This document shows positions 38,714 to 47,830 of a DNA stretch of 64,000 nucleotides, in pieces (position 1 is the stretch's first letter; each line of letters opens with the position of its first letter). The stretch spans positions 2,729,501 to 2,793,500 of the forward strand of contig NZ_CP037920.1 of the NCBI RefSeq assembly GCF_007748195.1, written 5' to 3'. Below the pieces are notes generated by a model. The model had not been told where the DNA came from. It was given only the letters and a program-made list of their open reading frames with translations, and did no database searches. A program made the translations under genes and the position numbers. Source of the stretch: Gimesia aquarii. Lineage in GTDB: Bacteria > Planctomycetota > Planctomycetia > Planctomycetales > Planctomycetaceae.

Positions 38714-39301
38714 TTATTTTTGTGCTTTGGCGATCGCATCTTTCATGGCTTGCTTCGAATCTACAGCAAATTGCTTCTGCTTTCTACGTACATAAGGATA
38801 AGCCAATTTTGATAGCAACTGGTTGGGGCGAGAGAATGCCAGGATGTCATACCAAACGGAATCATCTTCAGGATGCCATTCCACTTGAAATCGTTCTTCA
38901 CCTGATTCAGCATGTTCCGGCAGCGTTCCATAGGCAACAGCAAATCGATGAACTGGTTCTGTTTCCTCAATGACATAAACTACACGACACGCATTGAGTA
39001 CCCAGAGTCCCAATGCGTGTGCCAGAACACCAACCGTTTGACCGGGCTCAGTGATGGTGTCTAAGCGATGAAGTTCAATCCAATCAAATTGGAACTGATT
39101 CCAGTCAGACACTGCCTGTTTAGCGACCTCAAAAATTGCTTTGCCTTTTCCCAGGCAAACACGGTTGTGATCGACCACAAATCCGGAGGGAGAGTCTTCA
39201 TGCTTTGTGGACCCAACCATCGAATAAGTAAAGTCGAACCCAGCTTGTGATACAATGAAGTCATTGATTTGTTGAGAGCTTGGCTTTTTTAAAAGATACA
39301 T
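38714..39301 (-). CDS. DUF1990 family protein
   Basis: 195 aa; no signal peptide. The DUF1990 pattern is present: 'FDFTYSMVGSTK' near the N-terminus, 'RVCLGKGKAIFEVAKQAVSD', 'GQTVGVLAHALGLWVLNACR', 'FAVAYGTLPEHAESGEERF' and 'VWYDILAFSRPNQLLSKLAY'. Members bind a lipid-like ligand in an NTF2/START-like pocket, but no reaction is established. It follows the amidotransferase gene by 68 bp on the same strand. Confidence 0.85.
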   Translation of the reverse strand: MYLLKKPSSQQINDFIVSQAGFDFTYSMVGSTKHEDSPSGFVVDHNRVCLGKGKAIFEVAKQAVSDWNQFQFDWIELHRLDTITEPGQTVGVLAHALGLWVLNACRVVYVIEETEPVHRFAVAYGTLPEHAESGEERFQVEWHPEDDSVWYDILAFSRPNQLLSKLAYPYVRRKQKQFAVDSKQAMKDAIAKAQK

Positions 39302-39369
39302 TTGCTTTCAAACATAGCAAAAGTTCGGATTCGATTTATAATCATTTTTTCTATTCATGTAGCAGAATA

Positions 39370-40188
39370 TCAAGAGTCAGGTGAGAAGGGCAATACTTTT
39401 GCTCTACCCTCTTCGACGATGAGCAAGGAAGACTCAGGCACTGCCTTCCAATGTTTAGTGAGATCATCCAGCGGCTCAGATACCACAATGATTGCATCAC
39501 TCGGCAAAGCATCATACGTCCCATCAATATCATGTAAGGCACCCAGATGGCAACTGTGATATAGTGTCCGAGATTGTTGGTTGCTGGAGTACCGCACGGC
39601 CCACAATCGTTCTCCATCCGTCGTACAAGCGCTGAAGAAAATGGGCTCCTGAATGCCAGCTGCTGTGCGGGTTTGTTCGACATGCCCGATCATCCTGGCC
39701 AGGGCCGTTGGGGGATCGTCTCTCAGCCCGAATGTGATCGCCAGAAAGAATAAAATCTCTGAATCTGTTGATCCTTCCAGATAAGGAAACAATTCAGGAT
39801 CAATATCAAATAGTAATTGGCGCTTAAGAGAACGAAAATCGGGCACGGAACCGTTATGCTGAAACAACCAGTTTTCGAAGGAGAAGGGGTGGCAGTTGGT
39901 TTTCTGTACCGGGGTTCCGGTTGCGGCACGAATATGTGCCAGAAAGAGCCCCGAACGAACATGCTCTGCCAAATGCAGAAAGTTCGTGTCATTCCAGGCG
40001 GGATGGGTATCACGATAAACGCCTGGTGTGGGATCTTCTCCGTACCAGCCGACCCCAAATCCATCACCATTCAAACTCTCAATATTTTGAGTTGCGTGGC
40101 GGCTTTGGTCAATCAGCGAATGATTTGGACGCGTTAACAAGGCACTCAACTTCAGCGGCGAACCAGAATACGCAAGCCAACGACACAT
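39370..40188 (-). CDS. Class II glutamine amidotransferase (EgtC/YafJ-like)
   Basis: 272 aa. The start is ATG 40188, because Met removal then exposes Cys2 as the N-terminal nucleophile (M-C-R-W-L-A-Y-S-G); a GTG 9 bases earlier would bury it. Motifs: 'NGDGFGVGWYG', 'FLAHIRAATGTPVQKTNCHP', 'WLFQHNGSVPDF' and 'GSTDSEILFFLAI'. The family hydrolyses glutamine or gamma-glutamyl amides; EgtC acts in ergothioneine synthesis, but no egt genes are nearby, so the substrate is open. Cytoplasmic. Confidence 0.92.
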   Translation of the reverse strand: MCRWLAYSGSPLKLSALLTRPNHSLIDQSRHATQNIESLNGDGFGVGWYGEDPTPGVYRDTHPAWNDTNFLHLAEHVRSGLFLAHIRAATGTPVQKTNCHPFSFENWLFQHNGSVPDFRSLKRQLLFDIDPELFPYLEGSTDSEILFFLAITFGLRDDPPTALARMIGHVEQTRTAAGIQEPIFFSACTTDGERLWAVRYSSNQQSRTLYHSCHLGALHDIDGTYDALPSDAIIVVSEPLDDLTKHWKAVPESSLLIVEEGRAKVLPFSPDS

Positions 40189-40261
40189 AAGGAACACTTT
40201 CTGTAAATGTGATTAGAAGATTGTGAGTTTTTGCATTTTTCTACGATCATGAACACGATTC

Positions 40262-40918
40262 TTAGATGACGAGTTCAGGGAGTTCCTCGACTTTTTCTAG
40301 AATGCATGTAGGTGAAGCTTTAGATAACTCAGCATAATCTCCAAAACCCCATAGGACGCCAATTGATCGTAAATTATTTTTATGTGCTGAATTGATGTCG
40401 ATTGACCTGTCACCTATCATGATAGCCTCTTTATCAATGGCATTAGCTTTTCTTAAATCAGCTAATTGAGAACTCTTTGCGATACCAATATCTCCACCAT
40501 TAACAAAAGCAAAATAATCTATTAACTTGAAGTGAGACAATATATTTTCCGCATAGTCTTTACGCTTTGATGTGCAGATCCCGAGAGTGATACCGGCATT
40601 GCGAAGTAGTTCAAGTACAGCAGGGATACCAGGATATAATTTGTTTTCGGAATATCCAACATCTGAATATCTTTCTCGATAGGTAGCGATGAGTTTGTTA
40701 ATTTCTGATGACGTAATTCCAGGTGATAGCTTTAGGAAAGTTTCATCTAGCGGAGGGCCAATTTCCTGTTTTATGAACTTTTCAGGTACAGGCTGCAATC
40801 CGTGCAATTCCAAAGCATGATTAAAACAGCGTGCGATCCCTAAACTAGGGTCACTAATTGTTCCATCTAAATCTAGAATAAGAGTATTACAGTTGAGCTT
40901 CATAATTATGTTTGTCAT
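40262..40918 (-). CDS. HAD-superfamily phosphatase (phosphoglycolate phosphatase-like)
   Basis: 218 aa. Motif I 'LILDLDGTISD' gives nucleophile Asp16 and general acid Asp18; motif II 'LGICTSKRKDYAENIL' (Thr then Ser/Lys), motif IV 'AIMIGDRSIDINSAHKN'. The helical cap after motif I puts it in subfamily I with Gph/PpaX/5'-nucleotidase-like enzymes. A second Met six residues in (40903) is also a possible start. Substrate is probably a small phosphate ester; not resolved. Confidence 0.9.
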   Translation of the reverse strand: MTNIIMKLNCNTLILDLDGTISDPSLGIARCFNHALELHGLQPVPEKFIKQEIGPPLDETFLKLSPGITSSEINKLIATYRERYSDVGYSENKLYPGIPAVLELLRNAGITLGICTSKRKDYAENILSHFKLIDYFAFVNGGDIGIAKSSQLADLRKANAIDKEAIMIGDRSIDINSAHKNNLRSIGVLWGFGDYAELSKASPTCILEKVEELPELVI

Positions 40919-40955
40919 TTACTATTCTGATTTCGGTTTTTGGAAAATTTGTCAT

Positions 40956-41666
40956 TTAAAATTTCTTCGAACTCTCAACCGTTAAATGGTATTCATCTTC
41001 CAATGCAAGAGTTTCTGGTACCCAGCGGATGTCATTGAGCCAGGCTACAATGTATGGCTCTATTTTTTTTGTGTCGCGAAATCGAGCTGCCCATGCAAAC
41101 GCGCCTATCAGCCAGAAGATGCCGGCAAATAACGCAACCAACTCAGCATTAAAGTAGGCGAAGACCAAAAAAGCGATTAACAGTCCAACCAGTCCCACAA
41201 GTCCGAGTTTGCGTTTCATGCTGGCGGCTGCTTGTGCAGACTGAAATTCACTATGGCATTTCTGGCAGAGCAAGAGCGGAAATGCTGTTTCCTGCCAGAA
41301 TTCTTCTGCAGCGGCAGCCACAAGCTTAACTCCACCGTTTAAAGTCGGGCGGATGCCTCCATCGTGGTCCATATGTCGCTCAATTAACACACTTAAAGTG
41401 ATGGGAACTGCAAATGTGGCATCTGCATCTTCACAATGATGGCATAAACCATCAAACGGAGGTTCACCCAGTTCAAGAGTGCGTCGAATTTTTTCAATCG
41501 GACGCATCATTGGATATTTGTCACCAGAAGACTCTTGAAGTGTGATGGTGTCTGGTACCATCACACTTTTATGACAGGAGTGGCATGCTTTTTCTGTACC
41601 TGCCTCATACAATTCGACCCGCACACGTTTACCACAGTCACATTCGACAAAATACTTTTCTGCCAT
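40956..41666 (-). CDS. Membrane protein with zinc-ribbon-like cysteine pairs
   Basis: 236 aa from ATG 41666; an upstream TTG-started extension to 41849 looks like AT-rich intergenic sequence. The N-terminus 'YFVECDCGKRVRVEL', then 'KACHSCHKSVMVPD' has the four-cysteine layout of a zinc ribbon seen at the start of many planctomycete membrane proteins. Further CxxC pairs occur in 'GLCHHCEDADATFAVPI' and 'LLLCQKCHSEFQSA'. Two adjacent transmembrane helices (about 155-200) follow, and the end is soluble. The CHSCH spelling could be mistaken for a haem site, but there is no export signal. Function unknown. Confidence 0.72.
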   Translation of the reverse strand: MAEKYFVECDCGKRVRVELYEAGTEKACHSCHKSVMVPDTITLQESSGDKYPMMRPIEKIRRTLELGEPPFDGLCHHCEDADATFAVPITLSVLIERHMDHDGGIRPTLNGGVKLVAAAAEEFWQETAFPLLLCQKCHSEFQSAQAAASMKRKLGLVGLVGLLIAFLVFAYFNAELVALFAGIFWLIGAFAWAARFRDTKKIEPYIVAWLNDIRWVPETLALEDEYHLTVESSKKF

Positions 41667-42006
41667 CTTGTTCTTTCTTGCAAGTACAACGATATGGCCT
41701 GATTTTATACGTTCCGAAGACCGGCATGAGCTACTGATATATTGCAGAGATGATTCTAATTGAGTGGTCGTTTGTGAGCAATAAATACTCACGGAAATAT
41801 AAATTACAATTAAGGTTATCCCACTATAAACTAATAAATTTTTTCGCAAACATACCTACTAGGCTGATAGGGGGATTGAATAAATTAAGACGATTCTTCA
41901 TTAGACATCAATGGGTTTAGTCTGTTATAGTCAGAATGAAGCGAACCATACCGGTTTCAGCTCTGTTGCTATTTCAGTGCTCTTAATTAAGGAAGTTCAT
42001 CACATC
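41667..42006. other. Divergent intergenic region
   Basis: 340 bp between the zinc-ribbon membrane protein and the second sulfatase. It should contain both promoters. No other feature seen. Confidence 0.4.
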
Positions 42007-43569
42007 ATGAGTCTACTTTTTTTGCGCAGTTTGCGACTGGTTGCTGTCAGTTGTCTGACGTTGTTTTTTCTCTCGATGTCCACTGTCAATGCAACTATTC
42101 AAGCCGAAAAGCAACAGCCTAATATCGTAGTATTTCTAGTAGATGATATGGGTGTGATGGACACTTCGGTTCCTTTTCTGACTGATGCAAAGGGCAAACC
42201 TAAACGATATCCGCTCAATGATTTTTATGTTACCCCCAGTATGGAACGTTTGGCAAAGCAGGGGATTCGGTTCAATAATTTCTATGCAATGAGTGTTTGT
42301 TCGCCCACACGCATTTCCATAATGACAGGGCAGAATGCGGCCCGACATCATGCAACAAATTGGATCAATCCTTCCAAAAATAACCGGGGCCCACAGGGAC
42401 CGCCTGAGTGGAATTGGGAAGGGCTAAAGAAAAACGATATCACATTGGCTCGGCTACTACAAAAAAAAGGCTATCATACGATACACGTGGGGAAAGGCCA
42501 CTTTGGAGCGCGTGATTTTCCTGGGGCGAATCCTAGTAATCTGGGTTTCGATGTTAATATTGCCGGCGCCTCGTTTGGCGCACCTGGCAGTTATTATGGG
42601 ACAAAGAATTATGGCCTTGGCACAAAAAGAGCACATCATGCGGTTCCTCATTTGGATAAATACCACGGTACCGAGACCTTCCTCACTGAAGCACTCACAT
42701 TGGAAACTAAGACAGCACTGGCTGATGTTGTGAAGACGAATAAGCCGTTCTTTCTCTATATGGCACATTACGCAGTCCATGCACCCTTCGATTCTGATCC
42801 GCGTTTCGCCGACCATTATAAAAAATCGGGCAAGCCAGCCCGCGCACAAGCGTTTGCCACCTTGATTGAGGGCATGGATAAATCATTGGGCGACATTCTG
42901 GATCAACTCGATGCACTCGGCGTTTCCGAAAATACGCTCATCTTTTTCCTGGGAGATAATGGCTCTGACGCACCACTGGGACATCAGCACGCTGTTGCCT
43001 GTGCTGCCCCGTTACGTGGTAAAAAAGGCGCACATTATGAAGGGGGGATGCGCGTGCCTTTCATTGCAGCCTGGGCAAAGCCGAATCCAGACAATGCAAA
43101 TCAGAAGCGACTGCCGATTCCCGCAGATATAATCCAGACGCAAACTGCGGCCGTTCAGGACCTGTTCCCAACGATCCTTAAATTTACAGGAGTTGATGTA
43201 CCGGATAACCATATCGTTGATGGAGTACAGCTCGATACATTATTGACGGGCAAGCCTGATACCTCACGGGAAGAAATCTTTCTGATGCACTACCCTCATT
43301 CGCCGCATCGCAGTAATTACTTCACCAGTTACCGAAATGGTGACTGGAAAGTGATCTATCATTATGTCCCTTCGAAAGATTCCGAAGGTTCTCATTATCA
43401 GCTTTATCAGCTCGCAGAAGATCCTTTCGAACAGCATAACCTGGCTACCGCAAAACCTAAACAACTTCGAAAAATGATGCAGGAATTGATAGCGAGTATG
43501 GAAGAGCATCAGGCACTCTATCCTGTGGAAAAAGCGAGCACTAAGCCTTTAAAACCGAAACTGCCCTGA
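42007..43569 (+). CDS. Formylglycine sulfatase 2
   Basis: 520 aa from ATG 42007, which starts the signal peptide 'LRLVAVSCLTLFFLSMSTVN'; an in-frame ATG at 41911 is not favoured. Sulfatase features: 'NIVVFLVDDMGVMDTSVPFL' metal site, C-x-P-T-R signature 'CSPTRISIMTGQNAARHHAT' with Cys98, 'GKGHFGARDF' (Lys-Gly-His variant), 'AHYAVHAPFD' and 'LIFFLGDNGSDAPLG' (Asp-Asn ligands). It is more like iduronate/N-acetylglucosamine-type planctomycete sulfatases than the one at 23087. Acts on sulfated glycans in the periplasm. Confidence 0.95.
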   Translation: MSLLFLRSLRLVAVSCLTLFFLSMSTVNATIQAEKQQPNIVVFLVDDMGVMDTSVPFLTDAKGKPKRYPLNDFYVTPSMERLAKQGIRFNNFYAMSVCSPTRISIMTGQNAARHHATNWINPSKNNRGPQGPPEWNWEGLKKNDITLARLLQKKGYHTIHVGKGHFGARDFPGANPSNLGFDVNIAGASFGAPGSYYGTKNYGLGTKRAHHAVPHLDKYHGTETFLTEALTLETKTALADVVKTNKPFFLYMAHYAVHAPFDSDPRFADHYKKSGKPARAQAFATLIEGMDKSLGDILDQLDALGVSENTLIFFLGDNGSDAPLGHQHAVACAAPLRGKKGAHYEGGMRVPFIAAWAKPNPDNANQKRLPIPADIIQTQTAAVQDLFPTILKFTGVDVPDNHIVDGVQLDTLLTGKPDTSREEIFLMHYPHSPHRSNYFTSYRNGDWKVIYHYVPSKDSEGSHYQLYQLAEDPFEQHNLATAKPKQLRKMMQELIASMEEHQALYPVEKASTKPLKPKLP

Positions 43570-43799
43570 TTATGAAGTGAGTAAATTATTTCGGTGAAAC
43601 TCTGAAAATTCGATTTAAGTAAACTCTTGTTACAAAGTATTTTGTAGCAAAAGTTGAGTGCGTAAGCGTTTTATTTCATCTCAATTTCACCTCGGTCTCC
43701 AGCCATGAGGACTACTCCTGTAACGGTTTTCCGTTAATATGAGTGGTAGGTCCTCAATTTCTTTGAAGTCTTCGATAAATGAATGATGTGGTGAAGATC

Positions 43800-44861
43800 A
43801 TGGCTTTTCAAATTTCCAGGATTAACTGGCTCATTGTTATGATGCTCGTGATACTTTATCCCAAACTTGGTTTGCGCGCGGATGATGGAGAAGCAACTTC
43901 GTCGAATCCAGATTCTGGTGTTGCGTCGAATGTCGCGTTCACTAAAGACAAACCAAAGATGACACAAGTTCGAGAAGCGATTAAACGTAGTGTTCCCTAC
44001 ATTGAAGAAAAGGGACTTTGGTGGATCGAGAAGAAAAAGTGTGTCTCCTGTCACAGAGTCGGTACGATGCTCTGGAGCCTTCGTGAAGCGAAACGAAACG
44101 GTTTTAAGATGAGCGAGAAGCTGGATGAATGGTTCAATTGGGCGACTGATGCCTCTCTCTCCAAAAATGACAAAGGAAAACTGGTTGGTCTGGGAAACAG
44201 GGAAGGTGTGGTTCAGATTCTATTTAGCTTCGATCAAAATAATCCTGATCCTGGTCAAAGTGAAACACGGAAAAAGTTGATTGCCTTATTGAATGAAGGG
44301 CAGCAGCCTGAAGGTTCGTGGAAGCCTGGTGGACAACTCCCATCTCAAAAGCGATCAAAGTCTGAAACAATGAGTGTCACAACTATGTGGCTGACATTGG
44401 CATTGCTCTTGGAGGAGAACAATAAGGACACTCAAGTTGTTGAACAGGCTCTGAAATATATCGAAACAAGTTCTCCTGGAAAAAGCGTTGAATGGTATGT
44501 GCTGAGATTGTTACTCGCAGAAGAAAGAAAAGAGACCGGCTTGCGAGATCAGATTCTGAACAAACTCCTCAGTCAACAAAAACCCGATGGCGGCTGGGGT
44601 TGGATTGTGGATGAAGAAAGTGATGCATTGGGAACAGGAATGGCTCTCTATGCATTACTCCGCGCAGGACTGAAGCGTCAAGATACTGCAATCAAACGTG
44701 CTCAACAGTTTCTTATTAGCACACAACGCAAAGATGGTTCATGGCCGGTACGCGGTACGAAAGAGAAGAAAAAAGATCGTGTGCAAGAAACGGCTGTTTT
44801 TTGGGGCACAACGTGGGCTGTCATCGGGTTGGTAGAGAGTCTTCCACTACAGTCGAAATAG
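43800..44861 (+). CDS. Secreted squalene-cyclase-like repeat protein with CxxCH motif
   Basis: 353 aa from ATG 43800; ATG 43779 is also possible. Signal peptide about 8-27. A single C-V-S-C-H at residues 81-85 ('KKKCVSCHRVGTMLWSLREA') looks like a c-type haem or metal site. The rest is an alpha/alpha-barrel of prenyltransferase/squalene-cyclase repeats: 'GQQPEGSWKPGGQL', 'QQKPDGGWGWIVDEES', 'TQRKDGSWPVRG' (QxxxGxW motif three times). Proteins with this domain pair are known only as planctomycete hypotheticals. The catalytic DxDD of true cyclases is not seen, so it is not a terpene cyclase by sequence. Confidence 0.82.
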   Translation: MAFQISRINWLIVMMLVILYPKLGLRADDGEATSSNPDSGVASNVAFTKDKPKMTQVREAIKRSVPYIEEKGLWWIEKKKCVSCHRVGTMLWSLREAKRNGFKMSEKLDEWFNWATDASLSKNDKGKLVGLGNREGVVQILFSFDQNNPDPGQSETRKKLIALLNEGQQPEGSWKPGGQLPSQKRSKSETMSVTTMWLTLALLLEENNKDTQVVEQALKYIETSSPGKSVEWYVLRLLLAEERKETGLRDQILNKLLSQQKPDGGWGWIVDEESDALGTGMALYALLRAGLKRQDTAIKRAQQFLISTQRKDGSWPVRGTKEKKKDRVQETAVFWGTTWAVIGLVESLPLQSK

Positions 44862-45053
44862 TCTTGTCTATCTTTCGAAGCTATAGATATGCACGTGCAA
44901 TTCATTCCAGCCTGAGCAAACTCTGGAAACAAAGATTACTAAGAAATAATGATCCTGACGCGTTCGAAATGCGTTGATCGTGTATCGAATGTGGATTCAG
45001 AGAATAGAACCCTGAGTCTGAAAGCAGCCAAATTGTTTTCCAGGAGTGAAATT

Positions 45054-45326
45054 ATGAAAAAGCAGTTAGCCAGAATCTCGATTTTGCAGTCCAGTAAGAT
45101 CATTACAGCACTTTATGTCTTGTTTGGGTTCATTTACACCCTTGTTGGGATTCCTATGGTCATCTTAGGAAGTGGTGAGATTCAAATCATTGGGATCATT
45201 TACTCGTTTGGTCCGTTATTAATGGGTATAGTGGGGTTTATCTTTTTTGTCATCTTTGCATGGATTTACAACTTATTAGCCATTTGGCTTGGTGGCATCG
45301 AATTCGAATTTAAGAACATTGAATAA
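45054..45326 (+). CDS. Small membrane protein
   Basis: 90 aa from ATG 45054 (AGGAG 8 nt upstream; a longer frame from 44949 has none). Two hydrophobic helices, about 16-40 and 48-72, with a short loop. The pattern 'LQSSKIITALYVLFGFIYTL' then a second helix ending 'LAIWLGGIEFEFKNIE' matches a common planctomycete small membrane family (DUF3566-like). Function unknown. Confidence 0.7.
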   Translation: MKKQLARISILQSSKIITALYVLFGFIYTLVGIPMVILGSGEIQIIGIIYSFGPLLMGIVGFIFFVIFAWIYNLLAIWLGGIEFEFKNIE

Positions 45327-45403
45327 AAGATTGAATCTTAATTTCAATAATTCGTTTCAGAAACGATTGCGCATTTAAGCATCACGATGGAACTCAGTCT
45401 TAT

Positions 45404-46714
45404 TCAAATCAATTCGTGAATTAATTCACGTTCTTCGACAATATACTGGGGGCGCCCATTCGGGTCAGTGAATGTGATGTTGTTTGCATCAATTCCAAGC
45501 TGGTGATAGACAGTATGGAAGATATGCTGCAACTTCACAGGCCGTTCCTGGGGGAATTCACCGAGGCGGTTGGTTTTACCAATAGCCTGACCATGCTGCA
45601 TGCCACCACCGGCGATAAAGAAGAACCCGGCTCGGTTCCAATGATCACGTCCCGCATTTCGATTGACGCGTGGTGTACGACCAAACTCACCCGACATCAT
45701 AATAATCGTGTCGTCAAGACGCCCAGTACGCTCCAGATCAGTTATTAATGCAGAAAGCGCTTTACCTAAAGGAGGGAGTTGTTTTCTCATACTGTCAAAA
45801 TTCTTGCCATGAGTATCCCAGCTACCAAAATTTAAAGACACACAACGTACACCGGCTTCAAGTAATCGACGGGCTTTCAAAAATGATTCATTGGAACGTG
45901 AATAGCGGTCTCTACTAATCCCATACATTTCTTTGGTTCGGGGATCCTCGTTTTTTGTTTCGAGAGCGTCTGCCAGTTTTCCCGAAGTGATAATTCCCAT
46001 TGCCCGTTCTGTGAAACTGTCAATGGCATTCATGCGCCCACTGGCGTCCATTGCTCGCTTGATCCCGTCCAAGTCCTTTAGTAATTGAGCACGGTCATCC
46101 AGCCGCTCGCGTGTCACTCTGCGATCAAGTATCAAATTACCACGTGCACGGGAATTGGGACGAAATGCGGAGTGCATCGGACCGAGGAAACCGGGCCTCG
46201 TACTACCGCTTAAATCGAGATTTGTAGGTGCAGCTCCTTCTGGTGTTACTTGAGCTGGTCCCAGGATTTTCGACATGACTGAACCTATGCCGGGGCGACC
46301 ACCGATATTTTTCAGTGAGTTCACAGACCAACCCGAATCTGACTGACGTGCGTTGTGTTCATTCTTAAAGTTTTCCACAGAACGAATAATCGAAAACTGA
46401 TTGCCAACTGTTGCCAGCTCAGGCATTAACTCACAAATTTCCAAGCCAGGCGAGTTGGTTTTGATGGGCAGAAATTCCCCCCGGAATTCTGAGGGAGCCT
46501 GTGGCTTGAGATCGAAGGTGTCCATATGAGTGGGGCCACCGTTCAGGAAAATGTTGATGACCGATTTTCCTGTTGCCTTACCGTTTGACTGCGATTCCGC
46601 CCTCAGAAGTTGTGGCAGCGTGAGGCCACCAAAGGTGAGTGCGCCAATTTGAAGAAAACCACGACGAGAGAGACCGTCACAACACTGATATTGATGACCG
46701 GGGAGTATCAACAT
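45404..46714 (-). CDS. DUF1501 domain-containing protein (Tat substrate)
   Basis: 436 aa from ATG 46714, with AAGGAG 5 nt upstream. A twin-arginine-type leader 'LSRRGFLQIGALTFGGLTLP' at about 15-34. DUF1501 body: 'SVINIFLNGGPTHMDTFDLK', 'DSGWSVNSLKNIGGRPGIGS', 'YSRSNESFLKARRLLEAGVR', 'FDSMRKQLPPLGKALSALI' and 'IIMMSGEFGRTPRVNRNAGR'. It has a sulfatase/alkaline-phosphatase-like fold. In Planctomycetes it is usually beside DUF1549/DUF1553 cytochrome genes, but here it stands alone. Function unknown, probably periplasmic. Confidence 0.93.
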   Translation of the reverse strand: MLILPGHQYQCCDGLSRRGFLQIGALTFGGLTLPQLLRAESQSNGKATGKSVINIFLNGGPTHMDTFDLKPQAPSEFRGEFLPIKTNSPGLEICELMPELATVGNQFSIIRSVENFKNEHNARQSDSGWSVNSLKNIGGRPGIGSVMSKILGPAQVTPEGAAPTNLDLSGSTRPGFLGPMHSAFRPNSRARGNLILDRRVTRERLDDRAQLLKDLDGIKRAMDASGRMNAIDSFTERAMGIITSGKLADALETKNEDPRTKEMYGISRDRYSRSNESFLKARRLLEAGVRCVSLNFGSWDTHGKNFDSMRKQLPPLGKALSALITDLERTGRLDDTIIMMSGEFGRTPRVNRNAGRDHWNRAGFFFIAGGGMQHGQAIGKTNRLGEFPQERPVKLQHIFHTVYHQLGIDANNITFTDPNGRPQYIVEERELIHELI

Positions 46715-46753
46715 GAGTTCTCCTTCCAAATTGTGCGTTTTGCATGCTGGAAT

Positions 46754-46774
46754 GAACTCCAGGATAGGGAGTTC
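46754..46774 (-). promoter_or_regulatory. Hairpin in the DUF1501 leader region
   Basis: GAACTCC (46754-46760) pairs with GGAGTTC (46768-46774) across a 7-nt loop, 40-60 nt upstream of the DUF1501 start. It may be a leader structure or protein site. Confidence 0.3.
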
Positions 46775-46966
46775 CTAATGCAGCTTGAATTGTGTGATGA
46801 TTCAGTCGACAAATCAATAGGAGTTTATGTATTCTACCACAATTTGAGCAGAGTGATTGAAGATGAAGATGTCCAAAATGCTTCACTAAACTTAGCTTTG
46901 AATGCATCTTATTAAAGTAAAGCGGTAACAAAGTGCTTCCCTATCCAATGATATGATATCAGCAAA

Positions 46967-47803
46967 TTAATGTTGCCAGCTGAATTCGGGAGAGAATCCT
47001 ATGAGCTTTCGAGCCTTTTCAATGCTGATCACACTTGCCCTTCCAGGTAGTGGATGGCGAATCTCCGTCTTTGGTAAGAATTTCTGAATTAAAGATGCCG
47101 TGTTAGTGTCGAATCGAATATCTTCAGCAGCAATATACATCGCTTCGTGACCGGCTGTAGATGCTTCGAGTGCTTGACAACAAGCCTTTGCGGCGTCACG
47201 TACATCAACATAAGGCCAATGAGTGTATTGCACTAGTGAATCGAGTGTGGGGGTAGGCCAGGGTAACGCATTGTATCCATCAGTCTGAATGACATTCATG
47301 ATGCGTAAACTGACTACTGGTATCCCTGTTCGACGGCTGAATGCAGACATCGTTTCTTCGCCTACTACTTTGGAAAGTCCATATGCTTCGAGGGGTGTAA
47401 GAGGGTGAGTTTCATCAACGGGAACATATTCAGGTTGAAAGGCTGTCGCGTCTTCATGCCATCCGAGGACAAAGACAGATGAAGCAAATACGATTCGCTT
47501 AAGACCATGTATGGCAGCCGCCTCAGCAACGTTCCAGGTACTGACTACATTTGTTCGAAACGTATCCGCTTCGGGTTGTGCGAGCGGCCCTGGTACGGCA
47601 CCAAGATGAATCACGCCGTCTGCACCAGCTAAGGCATCGCAAACAGCAGTACGGTCGGTTAAGTCAACATGCATGAACTGCACGTCATTATTCTCAGCAG
47701 CAGTAACATCAAGCGAGAGTATTTCGTAATTTCCTTTCGACAATGCTTTGATCACTTCGCGTCCCAATCGCCCTGAACCACCGGTGACCAGAACTCGTTT
47801 CAT
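46967..47803 (-). CDS. NAD-dependent epimerase/dehydratase (extended SDR)
   Basis: 278 aa. 'VLVTGGSGRLGREVIKAL' nucleotide loop; 'ALAGADGVIHLGAVPGP'; catalytic Y-x-x-x-K in 'LEAYGLSKVVGEE'; Ser in 'IVFASSVFVLGW'. Extended SDRs of this type act on NDP-sugars or uronates (similar to uronate dehydrogenases and UDP-glucose 4-epimerases). Substrate unclear. It follows the 47831 gene by 27 bp on the same strand. Confidence 0.9.
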   Translation of the reverse strand: MKRVLVTGGSGRLGREVIKALSKGNYEILSLDVTAAENNDVQFMHVDLTDRTAVCDALAGADGVIHLGAVPGPLAQPEADTFRTNVVSTWNVAEAAAIHGLKRIVFASSVFVLGWHEDATAFQPEYVPVDETHPLTPLEAYGLSKVVGEETMSAFSRRTGIPVVSLRIMNVIQTDGYNALPWPTPTLDSLVQYTHWPYVDVRDAAKACCQALEASTAGHEAMYIAAEDIRFDTNTASLIQKFLPKTEIRHPLPGRASVISIEKARKLIGFSPEFSWQH

Positions 47804-47830
47804 TGTTGGTCTTTCTAATGAAGAGAAATT

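Noticed and set aside
41500-41600. CHSCH motif taken as haem c site
   Set aside because: No export signal and other CxxC pairs nearby indicate a zinc ribbon.
41667-41849. TTG-started N-terminal extension of the zinc-ribbon protein with a membrane-like helix
   Set aside because: AT-rich sequence without a ribosome site; the ATG at 41666 begins directly before the zinc ribbon.
46610-46915. Plus-strand 101-codon frame upstream of and overlapping the DUF1501 start
   Set aside because: It overlaps the DUF1501 gene's strong start on the other strand and has no ribosome site or recognisable pattern.
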